Below are positions 43,001-54,349 of a stretch of 64,000 nucleotides of DNA, piece after piece. Within the stretch, counting starts at the first letter, position 1. Every line of letters begins with the position of its first letter. Source of the stretch: Crambe crambe. Lineage: Eukaryota; Porifera; Demospongiae; Poecilosclerida; Crambeidae. Made by a program: the position numbers and the translations under genes. The notes beneath the pieces were generated by a model. The model was not told the DNA's origin. It was given only the letters and a program-made list of their open reading frames with translations, and made no database searches. Where the stretch lies: NCBI GenBank assembly GCA_963924555.1, contig OZ004583.1, forward strand, positions 4,373,501-4,437,500. The letters are read 5' to 3'.

Positions 43001-43147
43001 CTTGTTCGTCATAGTCGACATCCTCATAAATGTAGTCATAAAAATAGGATGCCTCACAGATTTTACTATTTCCAACCCTGTTCGTCATCCTCATTAATGT
43101 ACCTAGTTTCTTCTGAAACGACCCACGAGTCATACAAAATGCCTCAC
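40069..43147. repeat. Satellite array, 121-bp unit, about 25 copies
   Basis: Head-to-tail units start gattttatat at 40069, 40190, then (after one 114-bp unit) every 121 bp to 42966, followed by degraded partial units to about 43147. Units differ at a few fixed sites (ttggaac/ttgcaac/ttgtaac; ccgaccc/ccaaccc; aatgtac/aaagtac). From 40546 to 41271 a three-unit pattern is repeated twice, a short higher-order repeat. In minus orientation each unit has an open peptide (EETRYINEEIDYDEQVFRVG IVPKYKISEASYFV). Because 121 is not a multiple of three, frames change at every unit. Confidence 0.97.
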
Positions 43148-43268
43148 CGAAAACTGCAAGTATAAAAACAATCTTCACATGAACGAGTAACTTTATATTT
43201 TCAGATATTCTAGATAACAGGTCGCCAAAATCTGAGAATGTAGGATCAGCCAGTTCGAGAGCTTTCAT
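42942..43268 (-). other. Open frame running from unique sequence into the last satellite unit
   Basis: The 108-codon minus frame starts MKALELADPTFSDFGDLLSR in unique DNA and ends in the satellite peptide (VDYDEQVFRVRIIEKYKISE). It could mark the ancestral exon from which the unit was amplified. No family is recognised. Confidence 0.25.
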
Positions 43269-43269
43269 C

Positions 43270-44599
43270 TGTCACAGACGCTGACTCAGTCTTCTTCAAC
43301 CAATTATGTCATTTCACTAAACTGTTTCAAACTTGAACCTTCTTGGGCCTTTGCAATGAACTTTGATTTTGACTAATAAGAAATATTTTTTGCTGGAAAA
43401 AGAGGAAATGAAAAACCTCTCATGTGTGGCTTAATTTTGATTCCATTGATGTCAAGATAGATCTTGATAATGCAACTGTGTACTATGTATATCAACTAAG
43501 GAAGGATTATCTGCAGGGCTGATCCTTAGAATGACTAAGAGTAAGGCATATCGTAGTGGATGGTAAAGCGAAACAGCTTGAAAATATTTATTGAGTATTG
43601 AAACAAGCTATGAAAACCCCATATATGCAGTGTGGGATTCCGAAATTGATTATGACCCTATACCTTTAGAAAGATACTACAGTGTACAGGGGGTTATGAT
43701 GGACCAGAATGGAATCAGTAAGAGTGTTGATTGAAGAAGGTAAGTTTTACTCAATTATTTGGCTGCTAATCTTATTCAAAGTTCTTAAATATTGTGCTTC
43801 AGCTACTTATGAACCTCTCTGGTATCTCTTCAATAAGAATTCATCCAACAGAGTGGTATGTCCACAACATTACTCTCTTCTCATGTACTATTACAAACAC
43901 TGATAATCAAGGTTCTCAATGATTAAATTATTGATAATTGACTTGTTATTTGCAGGGAGGGAATGGTCATAGTTTGTGTTGCTGGGAGATACGACAGCTA
44001 GTTGCTCTTTATAGTTGATATCCTAGCTAGGAGATTTAGCTCTTCTCCCATGAGACTCATCTCCAGACTTGTAAATTCACAATATTTTGGCAGATCTGAG
44101 TTGGATGGAGGCGAAAATGGAGCAACTTCTTATTCTTCATGTCCTCTGACCTTGTCATAAGAGGTATCTGCTGTTCTTTTCTTGCCAGATTGCTCAGTTG
44201 TGTAATAGTTCCTCACACATTGTGCCAGACCTCTAGAAGCATCACATGAACAGTGGCCTTGGGTGAGTAGTGGGTTAAAATACACACAGATGAAGTATAG
44301 ACAACCTTTACCTAGAATGATGTTTTCACTCAGATGGCTTTGGTTCTATTTCATGTATCAGATTGTGTACATCCACTTCTTTGTCCTGCATCTTTATCTG
44401 TCTATCTTCCTGGGATATCTCCCCAGTGATTACTCCAGAGCGAATTACAATTAGACACTTTACTTATGCAGGGTGGATGAAAGACAGCGAAGTCACAACA
44501 TACAGTCAAATGTTTTGGCATTGCAAACAGCCTCTCGGCTACATGTACAGGGTTCTAGTTCCGCTTTTGTGAGGTTAAAGTAGGATTTAACCCCAAGGG
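43270..44599. other. Mostly non-coding stretch
   Basis: No firm gene. A possible plus-strand exon around 44472-44572 follows acceptor TTATGCAG| (GWMKDSEVTTYSQMFWHC) and could belong to the gene starting at 44600. Confidence 0.4.
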
Positions 44600-45239
44600 A
44601 TGCTTACCCTCCAGTTCCAGCACATTGTGTCAGAAAAATCTACTCCTTATGTAGAACTTAAAGACATAATCAACTTTGATGAGCAGCTCATAGGTGATCC
44701 TGATAAAAGGCATCCAGATATGAAGAAACCATATGAACACCTTGCCAGTGTTCTATCAAAGTGCAGAGATACACCCTGGATACCTCAGGAGAAAGCGACG
44801 GAAAAGGAAGTGCTAAAGGGCTTGGCAAAGACAATGCTGGTACCATTATTTGGAGAAGCCGTCCTCTTTGAGAAACATACCTACAAAAAATGCTTCATGG
44901 TGTGCCAGGTGCTAGGGCTGCAGACATAAGACTAGGACTCAGGGATGGGTGGTACGGCAGCCCAGACTGCCAAGTTCACACTCTGAATTTTGTCCCCACT
45001 GCACTGCCTGTCGTGGCTGGTCAGGAAGATGACACTGGGGGTCATGGCTACGACACTGATTCTGATCCAGACGATGACACAAGGGCAAAGATGCTATCGA
45101 TTTCAGGGCTCAGATCAGTCAACTTGTGGCGACTGCTGTGGTGGCTAGCTTCACCTTGTTCAATCAAGAGGTAGACAATGGAGATCCCAAATCAGATGTA
45201 GCTACACTGCTTGATATAATCATTTGTGTCTTATAGGAT
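44600..45239 (+). pseudogene. Nuclease-fold-like (Crinkler/REase type) protein remnant
   Basis: Three consecutive plus frames join. 44600-44889 has FDEQLIGDPDKRHPDMKKPY and later LVPLFGEAVLFEK. 44890-45092 has IRLGLRDGWYGSPDCQVHTL, then an acidic linker GYDTDSDPDDDT. From 45093 comes KDAIDFRAQISQLVATAVVA SFTLFNQEVDNGDPKSD to a stop at 45237. In uncharacterised invertebrate proteins an FxGxPDxR or WxGxPD motif, an acidic linker, an AK segment and xxQLVATxVVxSF follow in this order, consistent with a PD-(D/E)XK nuclease fold. The two frame changes make it a pseudogene or point to missed introns. Assignment is by pattern only. Confidence 0.4.
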
Positions 45240-45609
45240 TAACAGTGGGAAAGAGGACCTTTCTACCTTCAAGGTGACATAGTGGATAAACATAAGTGTA
45301 CACAATGCTACCAATGATAAACTTTTTTTGACGAGCTTGTCAAAAATGGTGAGCCCTCCCTCCCTTCCATCAGTCGATGTTGTGCATTTCTGCTACTATG
45401 GAAAATTACAAAGGAATGAAGTTCAGTCCACAAAATTGCATCTACTGAAAAAGAAACTATCAAACAGATGAGACTACAGTGAGGAGAAGGAAAAGCACTG
45501 GAATGAGTAGATTACTTCAAAGTTGGAAAATATTTATCCTGATTGAACGTTACAGATGACGTCCCCTTGGCCAAAATTCGGCCCCAAGAGGTCTCGTGAC
45601 CTATAGCAC

Positions 45610-46053
45610 TTGGCTGCTTTACACTGTATAATTACAATTGTGGGGAACACTTTGCAGAGGGTTTTGTGGTCAATGCCTCACATCGAGGGTTTCGTACTTG
45701 GCACAATGACAGATAATACTACTGTGTACTTATCTTTTAAGTTTGAACTCTCCGACGTAACTGCACAAGTAGTATCACTTATACTTTCCCTAACAATTGA
45801 AAATTCTAGAAGTACTAGTACAAAACAGAAAGCTCATGTCCAAACTGAGCATGCCCAGACAAGACCATTGACCATGAGTACAAAGTATTGGATGGCAGGA
45901 ATTTTTTTTACCGATGAAGCCATTGTGGCTCTCACCAACGTACTTTGCACCAGTGTAAGGGAACCTAATTTTGTGCTCGAGTACAAACCAAAAGTCGCAA
46001 CTGCTCTGGCAGACCAAACAGCATGCATTTTTATGCACCAGGCACAGGACTAG
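45610..46053 (+). CDS. Open frame of 147 codons, unknown
   Basis: The longest open stretch of this region reads MAALHCIITIVGNTLQRVLW, YKPKVATALADQTACIFMHQ and others. It might continue the nuclease-fold gene upstream. There is no clear domain or signal peptide. It overlaps minus-strand frames of similar length, so coding strand is uncertain. Confidence 0.2.
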   Translation: MAALHCIITIVGNTLQRVLWSMPHIEGFVLGTMTDNTTVYLSFKFELSDVTAQVVSLILSLTIENSRSTSTKQKAHVQTEHAQTRPLTMSTKYWMAGIFFTDEAIVALTNVLCTSVREPNFVLEYKPKVATALADQTACIFMHQAQD

Positions 46054-46634
46054 GCCATTCCTTTACTTCCCATACTTTTGACTACATTGAGGTCGTATGC
46101 CTGGACATACGAAAGTTGTGTTGGACTTAGGGCCAGTATTCTAACCACACTTGTGCAGCGCTCACAATAACAGTCAGTCACAGAACATTTTCTAGTCAAT
46201 TCTTCATTTGTCCAGTCATTTTCTGCCTTTGTCTGACTAATTTTTCTATTATAGCTATACTCTTAAAATTGCTATTAGATAATCATGTCTGGACAATACT
46301 AGAGTGTATCAATACATTGCAAATAATACTTTCTTTCGTATCATGAAGGTAGTGGCACCGAGCACAGACAGAGATTACATCCTGCCAGAAGTGATGCATG
46401 TAAGCACATTTCCTGATATACTTCCACAGCATTATGCTGACCATTAGCCAGATGAGAAATTGAAAATGGTGACAATATCACTTCAGGCAATGGCAGAATA
46501 AATCAAAGTGATTTCTGTTTTTTTTTGAGTGGACATGATAGTTTCTCTGCAGAATGCGTATGTCAGGCTCTTGGTGACATGTTGAGAGTGGAGAAAAATT
46601 CAGAACTGATCAGCACATGGGCTAGCAGAGGAAA

Positions 46635-47079
46635 TTGAGAGGTATTTTTGACCAGAGTTCAGGATCACTCGCAACCAGGCAGTTTTGGGTAAATCCTGCC
46701 CATTCTGCCGGCCTGCTACGGCCCAGCCGGACATGCTACTGCATCAAATACGTGTTCAAGGACACTGTGTATGGATTGAGTATAGATGAACCAGAGCACT
46801 TGTACGACTATGAAATGACAGAAGAAGCATCTGAACCGCAGACCATATCATATATGTTGGTCAAAGCTACTGAGCTTGGCTTAAAGCTGTACTTCACGGG
46901 AAATTTTTCAACAGGGCATGTATATTTGGGTACCTCAGGGTAATCAAGAATGGTACTTCAGTATGCCAATAGTAAAGGATATGCTTTCAAACGGAATGCT
47001 AGTGCACCCCTCACATATCAAGTGTTCTACCTTCGTGATGATTGTTCTTTTCAGGTTCCATGGATGACTCAATTGAGTA
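46635..47079 (+). CDS. Unknown coding stretch with one stop
   Basis: The plus frame reads FWVNPAHSAGLLRPSRTCYC IKYVFKDTVYGLSIDEPEHL YDYEMTEEASEPQTISYMLV KATELGLKLYFTGNF. After a stop at 46941 it continues in the same style (YANSKGYAFKRNASAPLTYQ, CSFQVPWMTQL) to donor CAATTGA|GTAAGT. Natural amino-acid composition and the donor support a real exon. The internal stop suggests decay or a short intron. Not recognised. Confidence 0.35.
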
Positions 47080-47111
47080 AGTGTGTGTGTGTTCTTGTTG
47101 TTATTGTTCTT

Positions 47112-47112
47112 T

Positions 47113-47143
<31 letters not shown>
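47112..47143. repeat. (GT)n followed by a G run
   Basis: A GT run passes into about 17 consecutive G. Confidence 0.95.
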
Positions 47144-48594
47144 CCTTATTGCACTAGACATGCTTGCAGCATTGTAGACCAGAAAAGCCTGGGATTTGTA
47201 TTGAAGTACCTAGCGTTGTACCTAGGTTCTTGGCAGTAAAGTTGATTGCTTGGTATGCATTTCTGCTGACACATCAAGGATACTGAAAGAATGGGCATTT
47301 CGAGTGCCCTCAATTTTCCTGTGGAGCTCACCTGTCATTTGGTGATGAAGAGCTTCCCACAGTAAAGTACCTGTTCAAATAGCTGAGGGACGCGTATGTA
47401 GCTGCGACAGCTGTCGATTTCTCTAACTGTTGCGGCAAGGATTTCTTCCTCAAAACGTGCTTAGAAACAAGACACATGCCGCTTATAAGTACATCAAAGG
47501 GAGAATCTCAACCAGGTGCTTTTTTCATCAAGTGGGATAGACCACCAAGGCAATTGCGAGCAAACAGCAGCTCCAATTTAATTGAAACAATCGAAAGATA
47601 TGGAGATGTATGAGGCAAGAGAGTACACTGAGGAGTTACAGTGCAGAAGCACTCGGTTCCCTCCCAAAACATAATGAGGCTAGCCAATGTTTGCCCTAAA
47701 CTGCATTGAATGTACATATTACCACATACTGTAGGACCAGATTCTACTCGTTTGGAATATTTAAGCCATTCCTTCACATATCTATGTTCACATCAGCGAA
47801 ACGTTAATACAGTCTTATTACCTGAGAAAGAGGTTTCAACACGACATTCTGCACTGTTTGTCTGACATAAAGGACTTCCACTTCTTAATCACCACCACTC
47901 CTAATCACAGATTCAGTATCAAGAATTACTGGTACAAAAGATGTAATTCGATAGATTGTACACAATAGCTCAGCTTGCTGCATTCCTACGTGACACCATA
48001 TGTGTGGTACATGACTGACATCAACCAAATTACCTGTGACTACAGAATATCAATTGAATTGCACATATCATACAGCGGGTTTTTTTTTCGGAGATAAAAT
48101 ATTTTGTTAATCAATACAGATGAAGAATTACGGTAGTCTTTTATTCGGTACATTACGATTATTTTAGCGCATGTGCAACAATAATCTACGGACTTTGCTT
48201 CACAGCTGTCTGCTGCTGAATCTCCATTTTCACTTGGCTTCAGGTATATTCGCAATTGTGACGACTTCTTAATTGATGGAATGTAGCTAGCTAAGAAGAA
48301 AGTGGACCAGAGGGTTACGTATAGTGCCGTATACGAATGTCTACACGTGGCTAAATGGTGGCTTTATTTGGAAAATTGATAGAAAAATTTTCGATAGAGA
48401 GACTGATTACCGAAATTATCGAATTTTTATCCCCACCGAAATTATCCCGTTGTACGGTAGCAAGTCTGAGCTGCTTAAGCTAGCTAGCTAGCTATGTGCA
48501 CTGTGTGCGTCTGGGGAATCAGTGGTACATGTCGGTTGGACAGAAAGTCGATTCTGCAGTCTGTAATAGACCGCTCACAAACTGGAGAGTGACC
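47144..48594. other. No supported gene
   Basis: Only weak open frames. A block near 48380-48450 has gaaattatc words repeated (accgaaattatc twice), perhaps a degraded dispersed repeat. Confidence 0.45.
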
Positions 48595-48789
48595 TTAGCT
48601 CAGTGCCCCTCCCCCCAAGCCGAGCTCGGCAAGCAATTTATAAACCCAGTCATACATATCTTGATCACCCACAAGGGGTGAAGGCTTGTGATGAACGTGG
48701 TCTCTAAGCATTCTGTAACCAATACTTGCGTATAAATATACAGGCTCAAATGAAATGTCCAACAGCCACCACCAAGGAATATAAAGCAA
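48595..48789 (-). CDS. Possible exon, unknown
   Basis: The minus frame reads FEPVYLYASIGYRMLRDHVH HKPSPLVGDQDMYDWVYKLL AELG. It has balanced composition and no stops. No splice sites were verified and no family is recognised. Confidence 0.2.
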   Translation of the reverse strand: MLYIPWWWLLDISFEPVYLYASIGYRMLRDHVHHKPSPLVGDQDMYDWVYKLLAELGLGGGALS

Positions 48790-48989
48790 CTAACATTCAA
48801 GAGATTCGAGAGCACAAGATGCTGTTCTATTGGAGATTAGTGGAAAGCCAACACCGATATACTTATACAAGTCATCAAAGTATGGCTCCAATATATTATT
48901 GTGTATGCTATAATCATGCCATTCTTCAGTCAGCTGGTATAGATAATTATGTCCACTACATACGTCATTCAGTATATTCCTAAGCTTTG

Positions 48990-49889
48990 TACTTATTAGA
49001 AGACAAATCTTTCATGATGGACAGTAAACCTGCCAAACTTGCTGCAATAACTGTGCTTCAATGGATGACCACTCACATTAACAGAGTATTTACTTTTGAG
49101 GATGAATTTAAAACTATAGTATAGAAATGTTTCGGTCACAGGATGAAAATATAGGTCAAAGATGTGGTCAACTTACTACTCTATTCGAACAAGAATGTCT
49201 AATTAGGCTATGCTTCTCATGATAAATCTTCATACTCTATGCTTACAAAGGATGAGTTACAGAAGCTTACAAGGGATGAGTGCAAGGTGGTCAAGTTGTG
49301 GTTAACACTCAAACCAGTCAGACAACTCAGGGCTTCATATAGGAATTTTGGATAGAGAAAAAAGTTACCACACCCACTTTAATTACTTTCCACAACTATC
49401 ATGTGCACTTAATTCAAGTAAAGTTATGACTGTATTATAAATCCAACTTTAGTAGTGGAAGGGAACGAAGGATGTGCTATATAGAAGATACATTCAGTAA
49501 TTAGAAATTTGAATCAGGGGGGGAGGGGGGGGGGTGCAGCTAGTACATGAGCAACAAGTCAACCAATTCAAATTTCAGAGCGTGCAAGCATGTGGATCAC
49601 CAGATAATCAGGGGAAAGTGTCAATTAGATAGGGGGGGGGAGGGTCACTGTTAAAGCTGGACTCTTCATTTGGCAAGAGTCACACCACCAGGACTGACTT
49701 GGTGACATTACTACTAGGCAAGCACAAAGTAATGTTAGCTAAGGTCACTCCATGTGCGGGGAAAAAATGGTGAGGAACGATACATCACTATCGATACGCA
49801 TGCACCAGGTTGTGTACAACTAATGAGGAGGGTGGGTACGACTGAAGTATGCATAAGATTAAGATTATATTATATTATATATACGCTTG
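48990..49889. other. Non-coding stretch with G-rich tracts
   Basis: G-rich tracts near 49516-49535 and 49632-49645. No gene is seen. Confidence 0.5.
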
Positions 49890-50008
49890 TCTAGCTTCAC
49901 GGTACTCGTTCCAGCCATATGTGTACATTCCTCGTTACTGCAACCGAGTTTATCATCTAGCTTTCGCCTCTTGACGGGGCAGAAATCTCTGAGGCTTCGT
50001 TGAGCCAT
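49890..50008 (-). CDS. Possible first exon of a minus-strand gene
   Basis: The minus frame starts MAQRSLRDFCPVKRRKLDDK and continues CSNEECTHMAGTSTVKLDK, meeting a possible donor AAGC|GTATAT. A basic KRRK cluster and Cys residues suggest a nuclear protein. No downstream exon was found in the next kilobase. Confidence 0.3.
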
Positions 50009-50043
50009 CTTCACAAGAATGTGTTCCTTAATTACTCCAGTTT

Positions 50044-50095
50044 GGCGTTGCTGACTTTTTACCTTCCTTTTATTGGTGGGTGTCAGCAACGCCAG
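50044..50095. repeat. Short hairpin with 12-bp arms
   Basis: ggcgttgctgac at 50044 pairs with gtcagcaacgcc at 50082. The middle, accttccttttattggtggg, recurs at about 50770 and 50794 and, inverted, at about 51272. It is probably a miniature or solo transposon end. Confidence 0.7.
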
Positions 50096-50629
50096 ACTAT
50101 CTTCGGCCCTTAAATTTTCAAATCTAACTACAGATCAATCAGTGGGAATAAATTAAGTGACACAGTGAATGGCCTCATTGTCATATTCTTGCTTCTCCAA
50201 CTTGAATATGGCGATTATTACAAGAAATTTCCTACCCACATATCAACCCTACCAAAATGTGGTTGGGCTACAGCATTTGAAGAATCTGGGGGAAGTTACA
50301 GCAATACAATTCGGGTTCAAAGAGCTGATGAGAATGTAAGAATTGATTTATAGTCGGTGTGTCTATCACTGGGTCCCTCCTTCTCTATTCAGCTATATAA
50401 AAATTGAATCAGATAACAGGAGTAAGTTGTTTTGTATTGTTTTTCTGAATTACGATTTCATTTGCGAAAGGAGAAGTACAGAAAATACAAAAAAAAAGTC
50501 CCGTTCCAATTATAAAGCTAAACCACGAAAGTGGCTAGTGAACCATATTATGAAATTCCATCCCAATGTATTGCCAAGGAAAAGGAGAAATTGCCATGAA
50601 GGTGAGTGACCGCTGGCTGGGGATTGGAT

Positions 50630-51425
50630 GTCATAGGATCCATTCTCATCTTATTTATCTAAGCTATTTTAAAATATACAAAGGTGTGAAGTTTGTGGTG
50701 GTGAACTCGCCATTTGGAGCTGGCCTCATGGACCAATGTAGTCTGGCGTTTTTCGAACCCTTTACTTTCCTTTTATTGGTGGGGAACCCTTTACCTTCCT
50801 TTTATTGGTGGGTGGGGAAGGGTCTGGTATCGTTAGCATCAACAACTTGGAATTTGCATTACATCATTAAACTATACGGTAGCATGTGATAAAATGAAAG
50901 CGTGCAAACGTTGTTGCTAAAACATGGTCTATGCAACCGAGATGGCTACTTCAGACTTGTGGCAAATCAGCACAGACGAGTTCTTGGAGGAAGCGGTAAT
51001 ACTTCTGAGCAAGTGACAGCAAAGATAATATTCCTGCCACGACCTACAACTGTTCTGGCTTGATAGTTCTTACTCCAAGCTCCCTGAATGCTTTAGCTAG
51101 ACACTACTCTCTCAAACTCGGCCATGGTTGATTTACGCAAAGTTTTCAACCGCTTTTATTCACTTCCCCTAGCCACGTTCCTGGACTGCACTGCAATCTG
51201 ATTGGGGCGCAACTATTGTTGCGCCAGCACAAGTCATTGATGCTAACGACACCAGACCCTTTCCCTTCCCCCTCCCACCAATAAAAGAAAGGTAAAGGGT
51301 CAGCAATGCAAGACTAGGACCAATGAGTGCGAGGAAAGGGAAATGAACTAGTTTCTGGGATCCATTCTCATCTTAAGCCTTCAATTTCCATAAATTTTAA
51401 AACTTACAAATTTGTGGAGCCACAG
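50630..51425. repeat. Local duplication flanked by inverted repeat arms
   Basis: gggatccattctcatctta and the following 70 bases occur at about 50636-50700 and in diverged form at 51356-51418 (same orientation). Between them the arms tctggtatcgttagcatcaa (about 50822) and ttgatgctaacgacaccaga (about 51238) are inverted. It could be a rearranged MITE. Confidence 0.6.
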
Positions 51426-51530
51426 CCACTAGCATGGCGTATAATTCAAGACATGTACACAATGTACAAGAGAGGAGAGTAAGTTTAAAGTGCTAGTTAC
51501 TTAACATAGACAATCTAGAGTTCTTTTCTT

Positions 51531-51579
<49 letters not shown>

Positions 51580-51771
51580 TCTTCTTTCAGGTTACTATTC
51601 TGTGTTCTAAATTTTAGAGATGAAGTCAGTGAAGATGAAGACAATGATGATGAATACAGTAAGAATGAGCTATGTGATTATGAAGAAAAAATAGAAGAGA
51701 ACAGAAAGGTTTTGGCTTCTCTAGGCATAGAGTCTCCAATGAAAAGGAGAAAGGTGGTTACTGATTACTGA
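51408..51771 (+). CDS. Last two exons of an unknown acidic protein
   Basis: The exon ending at 51478 (AGAGGAGA|GTAAGT) reads FVEPQPLAWRIIQDMYTMYK RGE. The exon 51618-51771 follows acceptor AATTTTAG| and reads DEVSEDEDNDDEYSKNELCD YEEKIEENRKVLASLGIESP MKRRKVVTDY with a natural stop. Phase matches across the intron (GA|A). The intron holds the (GA)n microsatellite. The basic MKRRKV near the end may be a nuclear localisation signal. The tail matches in style chromatin or transposon-associated proteins, but no family is recognised. Confidence 0.5.
51534..51578. repeat. (GA)n microsatellite
   Basis: About 22 GA units inside an intron. Confidence 0.97.
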
Positions 51772-52535
51772 TCTTCTACTCATGACGTGTCGTGTTAGAA
51801 CGTACGAAATATATAGTAGAAATCTCTCTGCCGACTCGCTAGTGTGGGGATCGCTCATGCTTGCCCCAATTAGTTACCCACCCTATATCACAACAGTACC
51901 AATCTTGCTAATATGGTGAATTCTTAGATTGACAGTATTGTATATAGCATAGGCAGCAGAACCACCCCTGGGCCCCAAAGTACTTCTGATGAGTGATGGT
52001 CCATCTGAACTACCTCAAAAGAGATCACAAAGAAGAAATCTTCGTGTTCCATATCACCTTGTAATTATCATGCATTGACATCATCCCATAACGGCTCGAT
52101 CTTGTGCTGCCTCCTCCTCCTTTTATTGACAATATTAGCATGCACAAACTCCAAAAATATGATAGTAAATAACTTGACACAATAGAGAATGATAAAGATC
52201 TACCAGCACATCAACCAGAATATTTCATTGTCATGCTCAATAACCCATGTACATAACCCATGTACATAATATTGCAATAGCCAACATTCATGCAAATTGT
52301 AAACGATATCCGATTTAACACTAAAAAGTGCTGATCATATACGTATTTGAATAACAGTATGTTTCTACAGTGGAACCACTATTCTGAAAGAAGACACACA
52401 TCTCTAAGGACAATCTAAGAAATACACTCCATATACAATAACCTCCAAAAGAGGACAAGCTCTCTATAAAGAATGAAAATGGCTGTGTCCCAAGTGTGTC
52501 CATTATTCAGAGGCTCCTACTCTCTGTAAGTGCAG
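51772..52535. other. No supported gene
   Basis: AT-rich intergenic stretch between the acidic gene and a MITE. A 14-bp tandem duplication (cccatgtacataa) is near 52244-52269. Confidence 0.5.
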
Positions 52536-53269
52536 CCATAGACTATAGAGGTTCCAGAATGGACTGGAAATGATTAATTACATCCGCCTTGCGGTGTTCC
52601 GTATATTTATGGTAATACTTACCGGATATTGTATTCTGGGGATATTGTATTCTGGGCCGGCTGTTTCTATCAATTAATTAACTGTCTAGTGAATTTCTAC
52701 AGCCAAATATGTACCCAAAATGGATAAAAACAATACCATGCAACACTGTAAACTTTATATGAACTGCTTATATTACAGTATGAGCTGGATTGGTTAAACT
52801 TGGTCCTAGAAAATTACACAAAGCAAGTATACTATTTGACAAAGAAAGGTGTAGTAGTTAGTAACAATGTAGTAGAAAGTTGATATGTATCTTTTAAAAC
52901 AATTTACTAACATGTACTTCAAGTCCTCAACCACATTAACTACGGATGATAGAACTACTTCAGGAGATAAAATTACACAAAGTATTTATATGCAATTTTA
53001 ACTGCTAGAGCACACTTTAACTCGAGTTTTGCTATGACAATAATCCCAAGGTCTTGGCATCTTGTAGTATAGTCTCCCTGGCAGAGTTCAGCCTCTTCAT
53101 AGCCACTTACAAGCTTGTACGGTTAACCACTAAAGTGATCTTTCCTGTTCATGGAGATACAGCTGCAGCAGCGCAGTAGGCGCAACAGGATATCACACCA
53201 CCGGAAGTGCTTGTTAATATTAATTTAATAGGCGTTTCCAGTCCATGTTGGAACCTATATAGTCTATGG
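52536..53269. mobile_element. 734-bp MITE-like element, TGCAG target duplication
   Basis: The ends ccatagactatagaggttcc and (inverted) ggaacctatatagtctatgg pair over about 36 bp with about four mismatches. They are flanked by TGCAG on both sides (52531-52535, 53270-53274). The inside is AT-rich and encodes no transposase. The superfamily cannot be set from a 5-bp duplication alone. Confidence 0.85.
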
Positions 53270-53274
53270 TGCAG

Positions 53275-53923
53275 CACCTCTACAGTGAGGATTATGACAT
53301 AGACCATTTACCGGGTCAAAAGGGCAAAATGTCTGATCGAGATTTGCTTCGGTCTGACATCATATACATCCCATTGCACTTATTTAAAGTGCCATATCAT
53401 TATCATTATATGGCCGATCAAGTCTTCCCATGGTCTGACATTTTGTCAGATCATTTCAAGAGTTATAATCCTCACTGGACTCTACAGAAGAGTAACTATT
53501 CTTTAAAAACCATACAGTGAAATCTTGCTTTAAAGACCACCCGTCTATAAAGACCATTGATTTTGACCTCCCTATAAAGACCATTTTTTTGTGGTGGTCA
53601 CTGTAGTCAGGTTTCACTGTAATGACAATTTTAGTATTACTTCAAAGATATCGGAGATATGGTGTTGTACTGACGTAACAGCAGTAGCAGTTGAATGATG
53701 TCCAATCCATAATTTCTTCTACTTCATTGCTAAATAGCAGGATATATGAAAGTTATACTCTATTTCAAAGCTACAAAGTACCAAAAAAATAGTTCTGAAA
53801 AATATCACAGTAGTACCATGTGACAGTCCCCGAGTAGAAATTGAACTTTTCTTAATTGAATGGGCAATTTCTCAAACATGCTCTGATAAAATTGTCCCTA
53901 ACATCTGTCATGCATTCTATAAT

Positions 53924-53956
<33 letters not shown>

Positions 53957-54340
53957 TTCAAGACCTAGGCCAGTTACAGACAGCTAAAGTATGGAAAAGT
54001 GGCCAAGAATCAATGCATATTCTAGCTAGGTGACGATCAGTGTGCTCTAAATAGAATATTCTGAATTATTACACTACTGATTACTTTCTGTCTCTATCAG
54101 AAAACAGTACAAGAACACACATCCTTGTATGTAAGGCAGAAGGAAATAAAATTACTAAGTTTCCACTATATTAATTTAACAATTCCACAGGCATTACCTC
54201 CCCCCACACTTACTTGTAGAGTGTCATGATTCTTTGGGGGCGAGTCTGACCAGCGAGACTAGTGGCACTGTAGTGGGATCCCTCAACAGGCTAGCAATCT
54301 GAAACAGATAGCTGGAAAGAAGAAAGATCATGGTAAATTG
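53275..54340. other. No firm gene; dispersed repeats
   Basis: An open plus frame at 53266-53520 overlaps the MITE end and is unsupported. A repeat with taaagaccaccc and taaagaccatt words lies at 53530-53600. Confidence 0.45.
53853..53990. repeat. Dispersed repeat B, copy 2, with (CT)n
   Basis: Same order of blocks as 32175-32298, interrupted by about 14 CT units at 53927-53954. Confidence 0.75.
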
Positions 54341-54349
54341 GTATTTCTT

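Noticed and set aside
40069..43147. CRISPR-like regular repeats
   Set aside because: Units are contiguous 121-bp tandem copies without unique spacers, and the genome is eukaryotic.
46635..47079. Kinase or immunoglobulin-like domain
   Set aside because: No motif of either family could be pointed to; left as unknown.
51532..51617. Arg-Glu repeat peptide at the start of an open frame
   Set aside because: It is translation of the intronic (GA)n microsatellite; the real exon starts at 51618.
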